Source: JAWPMT01 sp965229785
Lineage (GTDB): Bacteria > Bacteroidota > Bacteroidia > Cytophagales > Cyclobacteriaceae
Direction: 5' to 3'
Length of the DNA stretch: 64,000 bases
Assembly: GCA_965229785.1 (NCBI GenBank)
Contig: CBDDJS010000001.1
Coordinates: 6,386,001-6,450,000, forward strand
Shown here: positions 34,614 through 43,652 of the stretch, piece after piece
Layout of the letters: each line of letters begins with the position of its first letter
How positions within the stretch are numbered: the first letter of the stretch is position 1
Made by a program: the position numbers and the translations under genes
The notes under the pieces: model-generated
What the model saw: only the letters and a program-made list of their open reading frames with translations
What the model was told of the DNA's origin: nothing
Database searches by the model: none

Positions 34614-36614
34614 TTATAGATCTGCTGCGTCGAATACCACTTCGAACACTACCCTTCTATTTTTGGCTCTGCCAGCGGCGGTTTCATTATCAGCAACAGG
34701 TTGCGTTTCTCCAAAACCATATGCTTTCAATCGATCCGCTGATACCCCTTTATCCGTCAGGTATTTCAACGTAGATTTCGCACGGTTATCAGACAAGATC
34801 TGATTAGCGTCATCTCCTCCCTGACTATCCGTATGACCTTCAATTTTCAGGAAAAATGCTTCATTGTTTTTCATGATGTCCACCACATTGTCAAGAATTG
34901 GGAAAGACTCTGGCTTGATCACCGCTTTCGCCGTTTCGAACTGTATGCCTTGTAAAGCCTGTTCAAAGACTTTTAAGATATCTTCTGCAATTTCAGGGCA
35001 TCCACTGTTTTCCGGAATACCGGGTTCATCGATACATTTATCTTTTGGATCTTCTACACCGTCTCCATCCTGATCTGCATAAATCGTGAAGCTAACCCGA
35101 TCATCAGGTTGCTCAGGATCAAAGATCTTGTAGCCATTTGGATTCTCAAAAGGCGTAGTGGAGCCTGCTGAAGCGAATGTGAGTCGCGAGGGGTCGATTC
35201 CCGCATTCTGGAAGAATAACTCTATGGTCTGAAGGCGATCCACAGATAAGCTTTTGTCCTTATCGGCATCCCCGGAATTAGCGACATGGGTGACGATCGA
35301 AAATTTGATGATAGGGTATTCCTTCATATAGGCGACCATTCTTTCCAATTCTTCAAGCCCCATATCCGTCAATACGGATCCATCGAACCTTACATCGTGG
35401 GAGATCAGCGTATTACCAATTTCAATGGGGACAAGATAGAGGTCTGCTTTTACTTCACGTTTATCACTGTATTCTACTTTCAGGTATTGTGAAGTGGTCA
35501 TGAAGTTGTTTTGTTCTACCAACAGTCTGAACGTTCGTGGAAATTCCAGAATGGACCTTCTGTAGATGTGTTGATCATTATCTGTAGTAAACGATTTAGG
35601 CTCCAGTTTCCCATCAATTTCTGAGATATTTACATCGGCAGTAATGGCCTCCATGGTCAGTTCATTTTTTGTGATTCCAGAAACGATCACACCGGGGGTT
35701 GGATTCAGTTCAAGCGGGATCAGTGCACGGAAAATGTCTCGTGAATCAGCGTTGCTCTCTACATCCGAAACGAAATAGGCCCAATCGCCACGAGCAGGGA
35801 TGGTATAATAGGCTTCAAACCCTTCGGTATTTACATTTTCTCCGAGGTTTTTGGCTTCTGACCAATTGGTCCAGGTGTCATCCAGTCGCTCACTGTAAAA
35901 AATGTCTGCGTCTCCATAGCTATCATGACCATATGAGGCAAAAAACAAGATTTTATTGTCAGAAGAGAGGAAGGGTGAGAATTCTGCTGCCTCCGTATTG
36001 ACACCACTACCGATGTTTACAGGCTCCGTCCAGTTGAAATCGTCAATTTTGGTACTCACATAGATGTCCTGATCCCCATAGGTATCGCGGCTTTCAATGG
36101 CCAGGAACAAATGCTCCCCCGTTGAAGAGATGAAATAATCGACGTAATCGCTGAAATTCTTGAATTTCTTGATATTGATGGCTTTTGGTGCGCTCCAGGT
36201 ATCACCCTCTTTCATGGAGATGGAAGCCCCTTTGTCATAACTATTCCCTTCAAATACGTTGATTACCAGCGCTGTATCAGCTGTTTTAGATAAAGCCGAA
36301 ATGCCATTTGGGTGTTTGTTATTCAATGGAGCACCCATGTTTACCGGGGTATCCCAATCGTGCGTTGCATCGCGATGAGAATAATAGATGTCCTGAACAT
36401 CACCTCGACCTCCGGTATTGTCCGGGTGGTTCTGACGAGTCAGGAACAGGGTACGGTTATCGTAAGAGATAATCGGTTTGGTCTCTGTAAATTCCGTGTT
36501 GATATGGTCTGGAAGACGTTCCCGCTTCAGATAATCATCCTGGGCGAATAAAGACGAATAACTAATAAAACACAGGAGCAAAGTCTGTCCTACGTGTTGA
36601 CTGATCTTCTTCAT
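34614..36614 (-). CDS. OmpA-family outer-membrane protein with PD40 propeller and two OmpA-like domains
   Basis: The 666-residue protein has a signal peptide (LLCFISYSSLFAQ). A PD40/WD40-like propeller (about residues 40-300) has repeats such as 'DIYYSHRDATHDWDTPVNMGAPLN' and 'DADIFYSERLDDTWTNWSEAKNLG'. A degenerate OmpA-like domain lies at about 405-500. A calcium-binding TSP3-like segment ('DQDGDGVEDPKDKC') and a canonical OmpA domain follow (about 550-660: 'IEGHTDSQGGDDANQILSDNRAKS', 'YGFGETQPVADNETAAGRAKNRRV'). OmpA domains bind peptidoglycan, so it probably bridges outer membrane and cell wall; similar proteins act in T9SS/PorE-like contexts. It has its own terminator. Confidence 0.92.
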   Translation of the reverse strand: MKKISQHVGQTLLLCFISYSSLFAQDDYLKRERLPDHINTEFTETKPIISYDNRTLFLTRQNHPDNTGGRGDVQDIYYSHRDATHDWDTPVNMGAPLNNKHPNGISALSKTADTALVINVFEGNSYDKGASISMKEGDTWSAPKAINIKKFKNFSDYVDYFISSTGEHLFLAIESRDTYGDQDIYVSTKIDDFNWTEPVNIGSGVNTEAAEFSPFLSSDNKILFFASYGHDSYGDADIFYSERLDDTWTNWSEAKNLGENVNTEGFEAYYTIPARGDWAYFVSDVESNADSRDIFRALIPLELNPTPGVIVSGITKNELTMEAITADVNISEIDGKLEPKSFTTDNDQHIYRRSILEFPRTFRLLVEQNNFMTTSQYLKVEYSDKREVKADLYLVPIEIGNTLISHDVRFDGSVLTDMGLEELERMVAYMKEYPIIKFSIVTHVANSGDADKDKSLSVDRLQTIELFFQNAGIDPSRLTFASAGSTTPFENPNGYKIFDPEQPDDRVSFTIYADQDGDGVEDPKDKCIDEPGIPENSGCPEIAEDILKVFEQALQGIQFETAKAVIKPESFPILDNVVDIMKNNEAFFLKIEGHTDSQGGDDANQILSDNRAKSTLKYLTDKGVSADRLKAYGFGETQPVADNETAAGRAKNRRVVFEVVFDAADL

Positions 36615-36816
36615 CTAAGTATTGGTTGGATACGGTCACAAATTAGTATCTGAACTTGAATTGTGTTCTTTTTTTTTCGACGAATGGATATGATACCCGG
36701 AGGAAAACCCAAAAAAGCAGATTGATGGATGCGATGGCATAGAATTTTCTGATAAAGGCCACCATTTTCAGATTGGGCTCGTATTGCCCTTAATCGTTTA
36801 CCAACCAAACAAAATT

Positions 36817-38535
36817 ATGATCAGGAAAGCGCTGCTGCTGTTTCTTTTCCCAACAACTGTCTTTGCTCAATTTTCTAATGAGTTGATCATTCCCTCTACC
36901 CTGGAAGGAACTGATTTCGAACTGACCATCGCTGCCAGTACCCGTCAGTTTTTCGAAGGTGCTGCTACAGAAACCATTGGTTTTAATGGGGATTTTCTGG
37001 GCCCAACGTTGATTTTCAATCAAGGCGATGACTTAAACATTCGTGTGAATAATGAATTGAATGAACCGACTACCGTACATTGGCATGGGATGCACGTTTC
37101 ACCTGAAGACGATGGTGGCCCACACACCGTAATTAACCCCAGGACTACCTGGAATCCTACTTTTACAGTATTGGACAGGGCGACAACTTTTTGGTATCAC
37201 CCCCATCTTCACGAGCGTACTAATTTTCATGTTACCCGGGGTGCGGCAGGCCTGATCATTATCCGGTCTGATGAGGAGGCTGTATTAGACTTACCAAGGA
37301 CTTACGGAGTAGATGATTTTCCTTTGATCATCCAGGGGAAAGAGTTCGATGAGGATAACCAGTTGGTTGTGGCAGGCAGCGAAGACAACCTGATCATGGT
37401 CAATGGTACCCTAGACCCATACCTGGAAGTCCCCGCACAAATGGTCCGATTTCGTATCATCAATGCATCAAATGAAAGGGTACTGAACCTGGGATTTGAT
37501 GACAATCGTCAATTTCAACAGATAGGATCTGATGGTGGTTTATTGTCAGCTCCTGTGTCGTTGAACAGGGTTCGGTTGGCATCTGGTGAAAGGGCTGAAA
37601 TTGTAGTGGATTTCTCCGGAGAAGCCGATGCTGTACCCCAATTGGTTACTTATGCTTCAGAATTAGGACAAGGAATACCTGGAGGAGCAGGTGGACCCGG
37701 TCCAGGAGGACCAGGAGGCCCTGCCGGAAGCGAATTGGATGGTGAAGACCATACATTCATGGAATTTCGGATTGTTTCATCCACGTCCAATGCAATTACC
37801 GAGATAAGTACGCAATTGGCCGTACATACGCCCTGGGGTGAAAGCGAAGCAGATAATACCAGAACGATCACAATGAATGGTGGGGGAATGGCCGATCCTT
37901 TTTCTTTAAATGATGCCCTGTTTGATGAGAATGATTATAGTGAAACGGTTTATCTGGATGATATCGAAATATGGACAATCACCAATGTGACCAATATTGC
38001 CCATCCTTTTCATATTCATGATGTCCAGTTTTATATTTTGGATAAAGATGGCCTGGCACCTCCCGCTAATGAACAAGGTTTGAAAGATGTTGTTTTAGTG
38101 GAAGGGGGGCAAACGATTCGGTTCATTACTAAGTTCGAAGATTTTGCCGACCCTGAAGTGCCTTATATGTATCACTGCCACATTTTACCACATGAAGATG
38201 GCGGAATGATGGGGCAATTCCTGGTAGTCGAAAATGAAGGCGAAGAAACCGTACTTGCATTACAGGAATTAAGAAGTCAGTTCAGGGTGTATCCCAATCC
38301 CGTAGATGATCAGATCATTCGGGTTTTATTACCCGATCAGGTCAATCCCGCAGACCAAGTCGACTTTAAGGTCTATGACATGGCAGGGAAAGAAGTCTCT
38401 TATTTTGCTTCTACATTCTGCGGCCCGGATAACCTGAAAATATTATACCTCGAAGATTACAAACCGGGTATTTATCACATTTCGATCCGATTGAACGGCG
38501 AATTTGCTGATCAATTGAAGCTAGTTTTAAAATAG
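36817..38535 (+). CDS. Secreted multicopper oxidase with T9SS sorting domain
   Basis: The 572-residue protein starts best at the ATG at 36817 (signal peptide MIRKALLLFLFPTTVFAQ). It has three cupredoxin domains with all four copper motifs: 'HWHGMH' (His88-His93), 'WYHPHLH', 'HPFHIHDVQF' and 'YHCHILPHEDGGMM' (type 1 Cys, His and Met). It therefore should oxidise substrates with reduction of O2 to water; CueO-like, phenol or metal substrates are possible. A glycine/proline-rich loop (about 37678-37728) interrupts the middle domain. The C terminus (about residues 490-572, 'FRVYPNPVDD') is a type A T9SS sorting domain, implying secretion through the outer membrane. Confidence 0.93.
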   Translation: MIRKALLLFLFPTTVFAQFSNELIIPSTLEGTDFELTIAASTRQFFEGAATETIGFNGDFLGPTLIFNQGDDLNIRVNNELNEPTTVHWHGMHVSPEDDGGPHTVINPRTTWNPTFTVLDRATTFWYHPHLHERTNFHVTRGAAGLIIIRSDEEAVLDLPRTYGVDDFPLIIQGKEFDEDNQLVVAGSEDNLIMVNGTLDPYLEVPAQMVRFRIINASNERVLNLGFDDNRQFQQIGSDGGLLSAPVSLNRVRLASGERAEIVVDFSGEADAVPQLVTYASELGQGIPGGAGGPGPGGPGGPAGSELDGEDHTFMEFRIVSSTSNAITEISTQLAVHTPWGESEADNTRTITMNGGGMADPFSLNDALFDENDYSETVYLDDIEIWTITNVTNIAHPFHIHDVQFYILDKDGLAPPANEQGLKDVVLVEGGQTIRFITKFEDFADPEVPYMYHCHILPHEDGGMMGQFLVVENEGEETVLALQELRSQFRVYPNPVDDQIIRVLLPDQVNPADQVDFKVYDMAGKEVSYFASTFCGPDNLKILYLEDYKPGIYHISIRLNGEFADQLKLVLK

Positions 38536-38558
38536 AAATTCCACGCCGCAACGATTGG

Positions 38559-38590
38559 AGAGCGTGCTGTTAAGTACGCTCTTCTTACTC
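38559..38590 (+). terminator. Probable terminator after the multicopper oxidase gene
   Basis: AGAGCGT (38559-38565) pairs with ACGCTCT (38576-38582), followed by a moderately T-rich stretch. It lies between convergent genes and could serve both. Confidence 0.6.
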
Positions 38591-38627
38591 TTAACCACAC
38601 GTCTCATGGTGGTAATGTTTCTCTTTC

Positions 38628-38861
38628 CTATCGTAAGACTTTAAACGGTGGAGGTCCTTCCCTCCGGACTTTTTCTATTGATTCTTGCCAATATTCCCAA
38701 AAGGCGGAATCTGCCGGTGTATCCTCTTCCACATATTCTCCTCCGCTTAAAATATCAGTCAGGTCACGAGATCCAGTGAGTTTCCAATAATCGTATAGTG
38801 TATAAAGCATGGCTTCATATCCTTCCTTATCAGTTATGGAAGTAGTTCCTTTTATTTTCAT
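38628..38861 (-). CDS. Small conserved-looking cytoplasmic protein, function unknown
   Basis: From the ATG at 38861 the product has 77 residues (MKIKGTTSITDKEGYEAML...). It is acidic in the middle, tryptophan-containing ('FWEYWQESIEKVRREG') and without signal or membrane segments. The frame stays open upstream to 38990, which would overlap the M14 gene, so I prefer the shorter start. It is 79 bases downstream of the M14 carboxypeptidase stop on the same strand. I do not recognise a family. Confidence 0.55.
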   Translation of the reverse strand: MKIKGTTSITDKEGYEAMLYTLYDYWKLTGSRDLTDILSGGEYVEEDTPADSAFWEYWQESIEKVRREGPPPFKVLR

Positions 38862-38940
38862 GATTGAAAAGAGCACTAGTAGAGAATTTGTCAAATTATT
38901 CCCTGGCAACGCATCATTTGAAGTTTCCAGCCCATTAAAC

Positions 38941-41514
38941 CTACTGTCTTTCCCTTGGGACCGAAATGTGATTTCCAAAAAACATGGCATTCATAAAGAG
39001 CTTGTTCGTCCCATACCACGAGCCACGGAAATTTGGATTTTCAGCAAATAAAATGGCTCTGCCGCCACCAACTCTGCTGACCACAATGGAGGCACCTGGC
39101 TTGAGGAACTTGTCCAGGTTCTCTGGTGTGATAAATCCATCAATATGTGGATTAGCCGTGTATTTGGCCACAGTAGCATATGGATTTTTGCTCGGCGCCA
39201 ACCACACCGTACTGTTTCTGTAGACAGGAATATTGGTTTTGCTGTATCCGAAGGCTACAGGATGTGTCAAATCAAGATTTACTTCGAAAATAGCCCCACC
39301 AACGGCATGTTTTCCGCGGTATTCTGGCGCATCTACATAGGGCAGGCGTTTTACCTCACTTTCGTCCTTGTCCTTTTTCTCTGCCTTGATCAGTTTTTCC
39401 TTGACCAAACCTTTGTTAATGGCCCATTGCGTGGCTGTTCGGAAGGTGATTAAGGTGTTTCCTTTGGAGATCCAGTTTTTGATCGACTGAATGTCACTGG
39501 AGTCCAATTGTGAATAAGATCCTGACGTCAACACAAGTGTGTTGTAATTGTCCCAGTCAATGCTGCCAAATCGATTCAATCGCACTTTGGTGATCGGCAT
39601 GCCCATTCGCTGATCAAGCAAGTGCCAAACTTCCCCCGCTTCGTAAGAATAGATACCATCTCCAATCAACATAATAGGCTTAGGTTGCCTTACAGGTTGG
39701 AAATACCGACTTCCTAAATCAATTCCAGCAGTGGCATAACCTCCATTTGAGGCATAGATCTGGACGCCATGTTTATTAGAAAGATTCGTGAGTTTACTAT
39801 GAAGTGCTTCGCCGGATGTAGGCTGTTTACTTACAGGAATCATGAGTGTACCGTAATCAAATGAGCGATTGCCGTCATGAGTATTGATCGAAAAAGGCTT
39901 GAATGCTGCCAGCGTCACGACCTTTTGTTGTAGTAAGTCGTAAAGCAAGGGCATGGCATTATAATCTTTCCAGGGAATCAGATAGGCATAGTCAGACTGA
40001 GGAAAGTCAGAAACAGTATCCCAAATGGTGTTTTTGGTGACTTCTTCACCCAGGGAGCTGGTGGCCATTCCCGCATAGGTCATGTTATAAAAGTTAGCAA
40101 TGGACCAGGCAGAAGCATCGTAATACACACTGTCTTTGAACTCTTTGTAAGTCTCAAATACACTTTGTACCATGCGGTATTGGGGCTGATTGGTAGGAAC
40201 GATATAGGATTGGCCTTTTTTGAACGATTTTCCACCTGATGACAAGTCGCCAGTTGTTTTATAGACTTTTACGCGATGGATCAATAACTTATCAATGAAA
40301 GCCTTTGTTCGGCTGGCGTCCTCACCTCCGGTAAATACATAAGATTTGATACGGGAGCTTCTGGCATTGCTAAGTGCGGACTTGAAGAACCTTTGTTGGT
40401 AATCATGCAGCAGATCTTTGTTTTCTACAGAAGCCCTGACTGTGGCCATCGACGTTGCATATTGATTCCTGATAGTAAAAGCAAAGGTGATCTCGCCAGT
40501 AGGTGTCTTTTGTATATGTCCCCTTGAACTGGCTTGTTCAAACAGCAAAGCCAAGCCCCCCTGCAGGTCCGGATAGGAAGAACCATAACCAGGGTAAGTG
40601 CCGTCAAATACTTCTTTGGTGAAGTAAAAGGATCCAAGTTTATTCAGGTCTTCACGATAATATTTAGCGAAAAGTTCATTCAACGTGGTATAGTTCTCCT
40701 TGGGCATAATGGGATTCTTGCTGGCATTGTCCTTCATGGGTTCGAAGAAATAGGTGCTGTTAGTGCCCATTTCATGAAAATCGGTCACCACATTTGGATA
40801 CCATTGATGATACCAGTTGAGCTTTCCGCGACTCTCCGGATTGATGGCCAGCCACCAGTCGCGGTTCATGTCAAACCAATAATGGTTGGTTCTTCCTCTT
40901 GGCCACGCTTCATTGTGTTCCACGTCATCCGGGTCACTTACCAGAGGCGTCCCTTTATGCATGTTGGCCCAGTGTGTATGTCGATCACGACCGTCAGGAT
41001 TGATCACAGGGTCGATCATGATCACTCCCTGGTCTAGAAATTTAGTTACCTCATCACTTTGGGAAGCGACCAGGGTATAAGCAGTAAGCATCGAAGCTTC
41101 AGCTCCTGAGGGTTCATTGCCATGTACATTGTATCCCAGGTTGATAAAAACGGGAATATCTGAAAAATCATCGACGGTTGTGTTGGTATTTACTACATCC
41201 AGATGCTTTTGCTTTAAAGTTTCGAGGTTGTTTTGATTGGTCTCAGAAGTTACCGTCAGAATGACAAGTGGTCGATATTCATGCGTCATGCCATATTGGT
41301 GGATAGTTGCCTTTGGTGAAAGTTCGGCCAGTTTTTCAAAGTAGGCTACAATTCGATCATGTCTGGTGTGGTGGGTACCAATAGGATAGCCCAGGAATGA
41401 TTCGGGCGAAGGAATACTGGCATCAAAGGGGCCTTTATCGCCATAGAAATAATCCTGTGCGATAGAAAGCAAAGTCAGGAATGTAAATGCAGAGGTTAGG
41501 ATGATTTTTCGCAT
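38941..41514 (-). CDS. Secreted M14-family zinc carboxypeptidase
   Basis: The protein of about 857 residues has a signal peptide when started at the ATG at 41514 (MRKIILTSAFTFLTLLSIAQ). The M14 domain (about residues 25-330) has zinc ligands in 'NVHGNEPSGAEA' (HxxE) and a later histidine in 'DFHEMGTNSTY', with a probable catalytic glutamate in 'LLFEQASSRG'. About 500 further residues form a beta-rich and Rossmann-like C-terminal region, as in the large Bacteroidota M14 proteins. It should remove C-terminal residues from exogenous peptides. It sits in a cluster of exported hydrolases. Confidence 0.9.
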   Translation of the reverse strand: MRKIILTSAFTFLTLLSIAQDYFYGDKGPFDASIPSPESFLGYPIGTHHTRHDRIVAYFEKLAELSPKATIHQYGMTHEYRPLVILTVTSETNQNNLETLKQKHLDVVNTNTTVDDFSDIPVFINLGYNVHGNEPSGAEASMLTAYTLVASQSDEVTKFLDQGVIMIDPVINPDGRDRHTHWANMHKGTPLVSDPDDVEHNEAWPRGRTNHYWFDMNRDWWLAINPESRGKLNWYHQWYPNVVTDFHEMGTNSTYFFEPMKDNASKNPIMPKENYTTLNELFAKYYREDLNKLGSFYFTKEVFDGTYPGYGSSYPDLQGGLALLFEQASSRGHIQKTPTGEITFAFTIRNQYATSMATVRASVENKDLLHDYQQRFFKSALSNARSSRIKSYVFTGGEDASRTKAFIDKLLIHRVKVYKTTGDLSSGGKSFKKGQSYIVPTNQPQYRMVQSVFETYKEFKDSVYYDASAWSIANFYNMTYAGMATSSLGEEVTKNTIWDTVSDFPQSDYAYLIPWKDYNAMPLLYDLLQQKVVTLAAFKPFSINTHDGNRSFDYGTLMIPVSKQPTSGEALHSKLTNLSNKHGVQIYASNGGYATAGIDLGSRYFQPVRQPKPIMLIGDGIYSYEAGEVWHLLDQRMGMPITKVRLNRFGSIDWDNYNTLVLTSGSYSQLDSSDIQSIKNWISKGNTLITFRTATQWAINKGLVKEKLIKAEKKDKDESEVKRLPYVDAPEYRGKHAVGGAIFEVNLDLTHPVAFGYSKTNIPVYRNSTVWLAPSKNPYATVAKYTANPHIDGFITPENLDKFLKPGASIVVSRVGGGRAILFAENPNFRGSWYGTNKLFMNAMFFGNHISVPRERQ

Positions 41515-41631
41515 ACGTAGCACCATTTTAGTTTCAAGTAGTATAGCGGTCACTTTTTTTGACTGGGATCAAGATAATGTCAATCCTCAATAAGACAAGG
41601 AGCAACTTGCTGTATTGATCATGGAGGTGAT

Positions 41632-41676
41632 AGGTGGTGGTATATTGACCTTTCAAGCATGCTATATCAACCACCT
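41632..41676. promoter_or_regulatory. Dyad in the divergent region between M14 and nucleoside hydrolase-like genes
   Basis: AGGTGGT (41632-41638) and ACCACCT (41670-41676) are inverted, with partial pairing of the inner TATA stretches and a central GCATGC. The 254-base gap (41515-41768) holds divergent starts on both sides, so this could be a shared operator. No other clear signal was seen in the gap. Confidence 0.35.
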
Positions 41677-41768
41677 CTTTTGAAACTTCCTGAAATTCAC
41701 GATCTTCCATTAACCGTATTTTTTATCTGCCGAAAGGTGACGGAATTCCATCCAAACCAGATTATTCT

Positions 41769-43106
41769 ATGAAAGACGTTACCCGACTTTTGTCATTGTT
41801 TTTCGTTGTTCTGACGATTCATACGATCCACGCTCAGAAAAAAGTCATTCTGGACACAGATCCTTCCTATGACCCGGATGACGCAGGTTGCATGGCCATG
41901 CTGCATGCCATGGCTAATCAGGGAGAATGTCACATTTTAGCGATCATTAATTCGACGAATCACAAGGATTCACCAATAGCCATAAATGCGATCAATCAAT
42001 ATTTCAACAGAAGTGCCATACCGGTTGGAGATTACAAAGGCTATGATGTGAAAATCGATGCCCCGGAGGATACTTACGATGGGTTGGTCGCCAGAAATTA
42101 CCCCGCTACGATCGACTCCTGGGAGGAAGCACCGGATGGTGTAGCACTTTACAGGGAGATACTGGCAGCTGCGGAAGATAAGAGCATCACGGTGGTGATC
42201 ATTGGGACCATGCATAATTTCTATGGATTGTTGCAGTCCGGACCCGACCGCAACAGCTCACTGAATGGCAAAGAGTTGGTCAGAAGGAAAGTTGCAGAAG
42301 TCGTTACGATGGGAGGTAATTTCATAGATGGGAAAGGACTTGATCGCACGAACTGGGGAGGAGCTGAGGAGTTGTGTAGTTACACGGATTGGTCTTGCGT
42401 AAAAGAAGAGCGAAACGCCATGTGCAGGTATGTGATCGAAAACTGCCCGGCGCCATTCATTGCGTCTGGTTGGGAAGTTGGCTGCGGAGATTATTACGAC
42501 GCTGAATACGGAAATGTAATGACCGGGCAGGGGTTAAAAGAACTGGCTGAAGATCACATCATACGTAAGAGTTACGAATTTCACTTTCAATTCCGTGGTG
42601 GTGCGGAAAACATTAGTAGACACAGTAATGACCAATGTGCGCTGCACTACGCTATTCGGGGAGAATCTAATAATTATGTGGCGCTTAAAAATGGTAAGAT
42701 CACTTTATCGGAAAAGGGAGTGTGTACCTGGACGAAGCAAGCTGGAGGCATTCAGGGTTACATTCAGAAGAAAAGAGATAAGGAGCTGATCGCTGCAGAG
42801 ATCGAAGCCCTAATGTTGGCGGATGTTCCAGAAAAAGATCAGACCCCACCCACCCCGCCTCGTAACTTTAGAAAAACAGCGAAGTTTGATTATACCACGA
42901 TCTCCTGGGACCACTCACGTGAAAGTCAGGATAATAGCTGGGTCATTGGGTACGACATTTTTGTTAACGGACAATTCAGGTCCAGGGTATATGGCAATCA
43001 ATACCATGAAAAATTAAGTGACAAGGATTTAGAATCATTGGTTGTGCGGGCAGTTAATGCCTCAGGTACTTTAAGTGCCCCTGCGGAATTCTCAGACAAT
43101 CCATAA
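41769..43106 (+). CDS. Secreted nucleoside hydrolase-like protein with C-terminal FN3-like domain
   Basis: The 445-residue protein has a signal peptide (ends TIHAQ). Its N-terminal domain resembles inosine-uridine nucleoside hydrolases (IUNH), which cleave N-glycosidic bonds of nucleosides with a bound Ca2+. The metal-binding start is 'DTDPSYDPDDAG', longer than the usual DTDPGIDD. Later 'VIIGTMHNFYGLL', 'VTMGGNF' and 'RHSNDQCALHYAI' correspond to other conserved stretches. About residues 355-445 look like a fibronectin type III domain ('TPPTPPRNFRKTAKFDYTTISWDHS'). The substrate may not be a nucleoside, given the divergence. It is in the secreted-hydrolase cluster. Confidence 0.8.
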   Translation: MKDVTRLLSLFFVVLTIHTIHAQKKVILDTDPSYDPDDAGCMAMLHAMANQGECHILAIINSTNHKDSPIAINAINQYFNRSAIPVGDYKGYDVKIDAPEDTYDGLVARNYPATIDSWEEAPDGVALYREILAAAEDKSITVVIIGTMHNFYGLLQSGPDRNSSLNGKELVRRKVAEVVTMGGNFIDGKGLDRTNWGGAEELCSYTDWSCVKEERNAMCRYVIENCPAPFIASGWEVGCGDYYDAEYGNVMTGQGLKELAEDHIIRKSYEFHFQFRGGAENISRHSNDQCALHYAIRGESNNYVALKNGKITLSEKGVCTWTKQAGGIQGYIQKKRDKELIAAEIEALMLADVPEKDQTPPTPPRNFRKTAKFDYTTISWDHSRESQDNSWVIGYDIFVNGQFRSRVYGNQYHEKLSDKDLESLVVRAVNASGTLSAPAEFSDNP

Positions 43107-43172
43107 TTGGATCATTGCATTGAATCACATTAACTCGTAACTTGGCTCGAACAAGTCAGAAACAACAGAACA

Positions 43173-43649
43173 ATGCATTTTTTGCCTTACATATCTTTAC
43201 TGATCATGTTCGCCAACCCAACGGCAGAACGGCACGCGGTATACATTTCTGTTGTGGAGATTGAGGCGAAAGAAATTCGGGTAAAAGTATTTTCAGATGA
43301 CCTGAGAGATGCGATTCGAAATTATGCCGGGATCACTTCGGATTCATCTATCACCAATTATTGCGACCGAAACCAGAAGGAAATTCAGCAGTATTTCAGT
43401 GAAAAACTGTCTCTTTTCATCAACGGAACGAAGATTCCTTACCAATTTCAAGAAGCTTCGGAGGAGGGCGATAGCTATTGGATCACTTTTTCCTTTGCCA
43501 CAGTTCCGGAATGGAAATCCATCAAAGTGGAAGACAGGCATTTCATGGAATTATTCCCCACGCAATCGAATATCATAAAGGTCAACTGGCCGGATTTGAG
43601 ATTTGGAAAATTGAATATGGCTCAACCTTCCTGTTCATTTGAATTTTGA
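43173..43649 (+). CDS. DUF6702-like exported protein
   Basis: The 158-residue protein has a short signal peptide. It has the DUF6702-type pattern 'RHAVYISVVEIEAKEIRVKVFSDDLRDAIRNY', with a C-terminal 'FFxNQSN-like' turn appearing here as 'LFPTQSNIIKVNW'. The family is common in Bacteroidota next to peptidase genes and has no assigned function. Its stop lies only three bases from the stop of the convergent M20 gene. A TTG at 43115 and TAACTTGG at 43138 form a weak promoter match. Confidence 0.7.
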   Translation: MHFLPYISLLIMFANPTAERHAVYISVVEIEAKEIRVKVFSDDLRDAIRNYAGITSDSSITNYCDRNQKEIQQYFSEKLSLFINGTKIPYQFQEASEEGDSYWITFSFATVPEWKSIKVEDRHFMELFPTQSNIIKVNWPDLRFGKLNMAQPSCSFEF

Positions 43650-43652
43650 CGA

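Noticed and set aside
38862..38990. Longer start for the 77-residue protein
   Set aside because: It would overlap the M14 gene end and has no coding character; the ATG at 38861 gives a compact protein.
40534..41037. 167-codon plus-strand frame inside the M14 carboxypeptidase
   Set aside because: It is antisense to clear catalytic motifs of the M14 gene and has no independent support.
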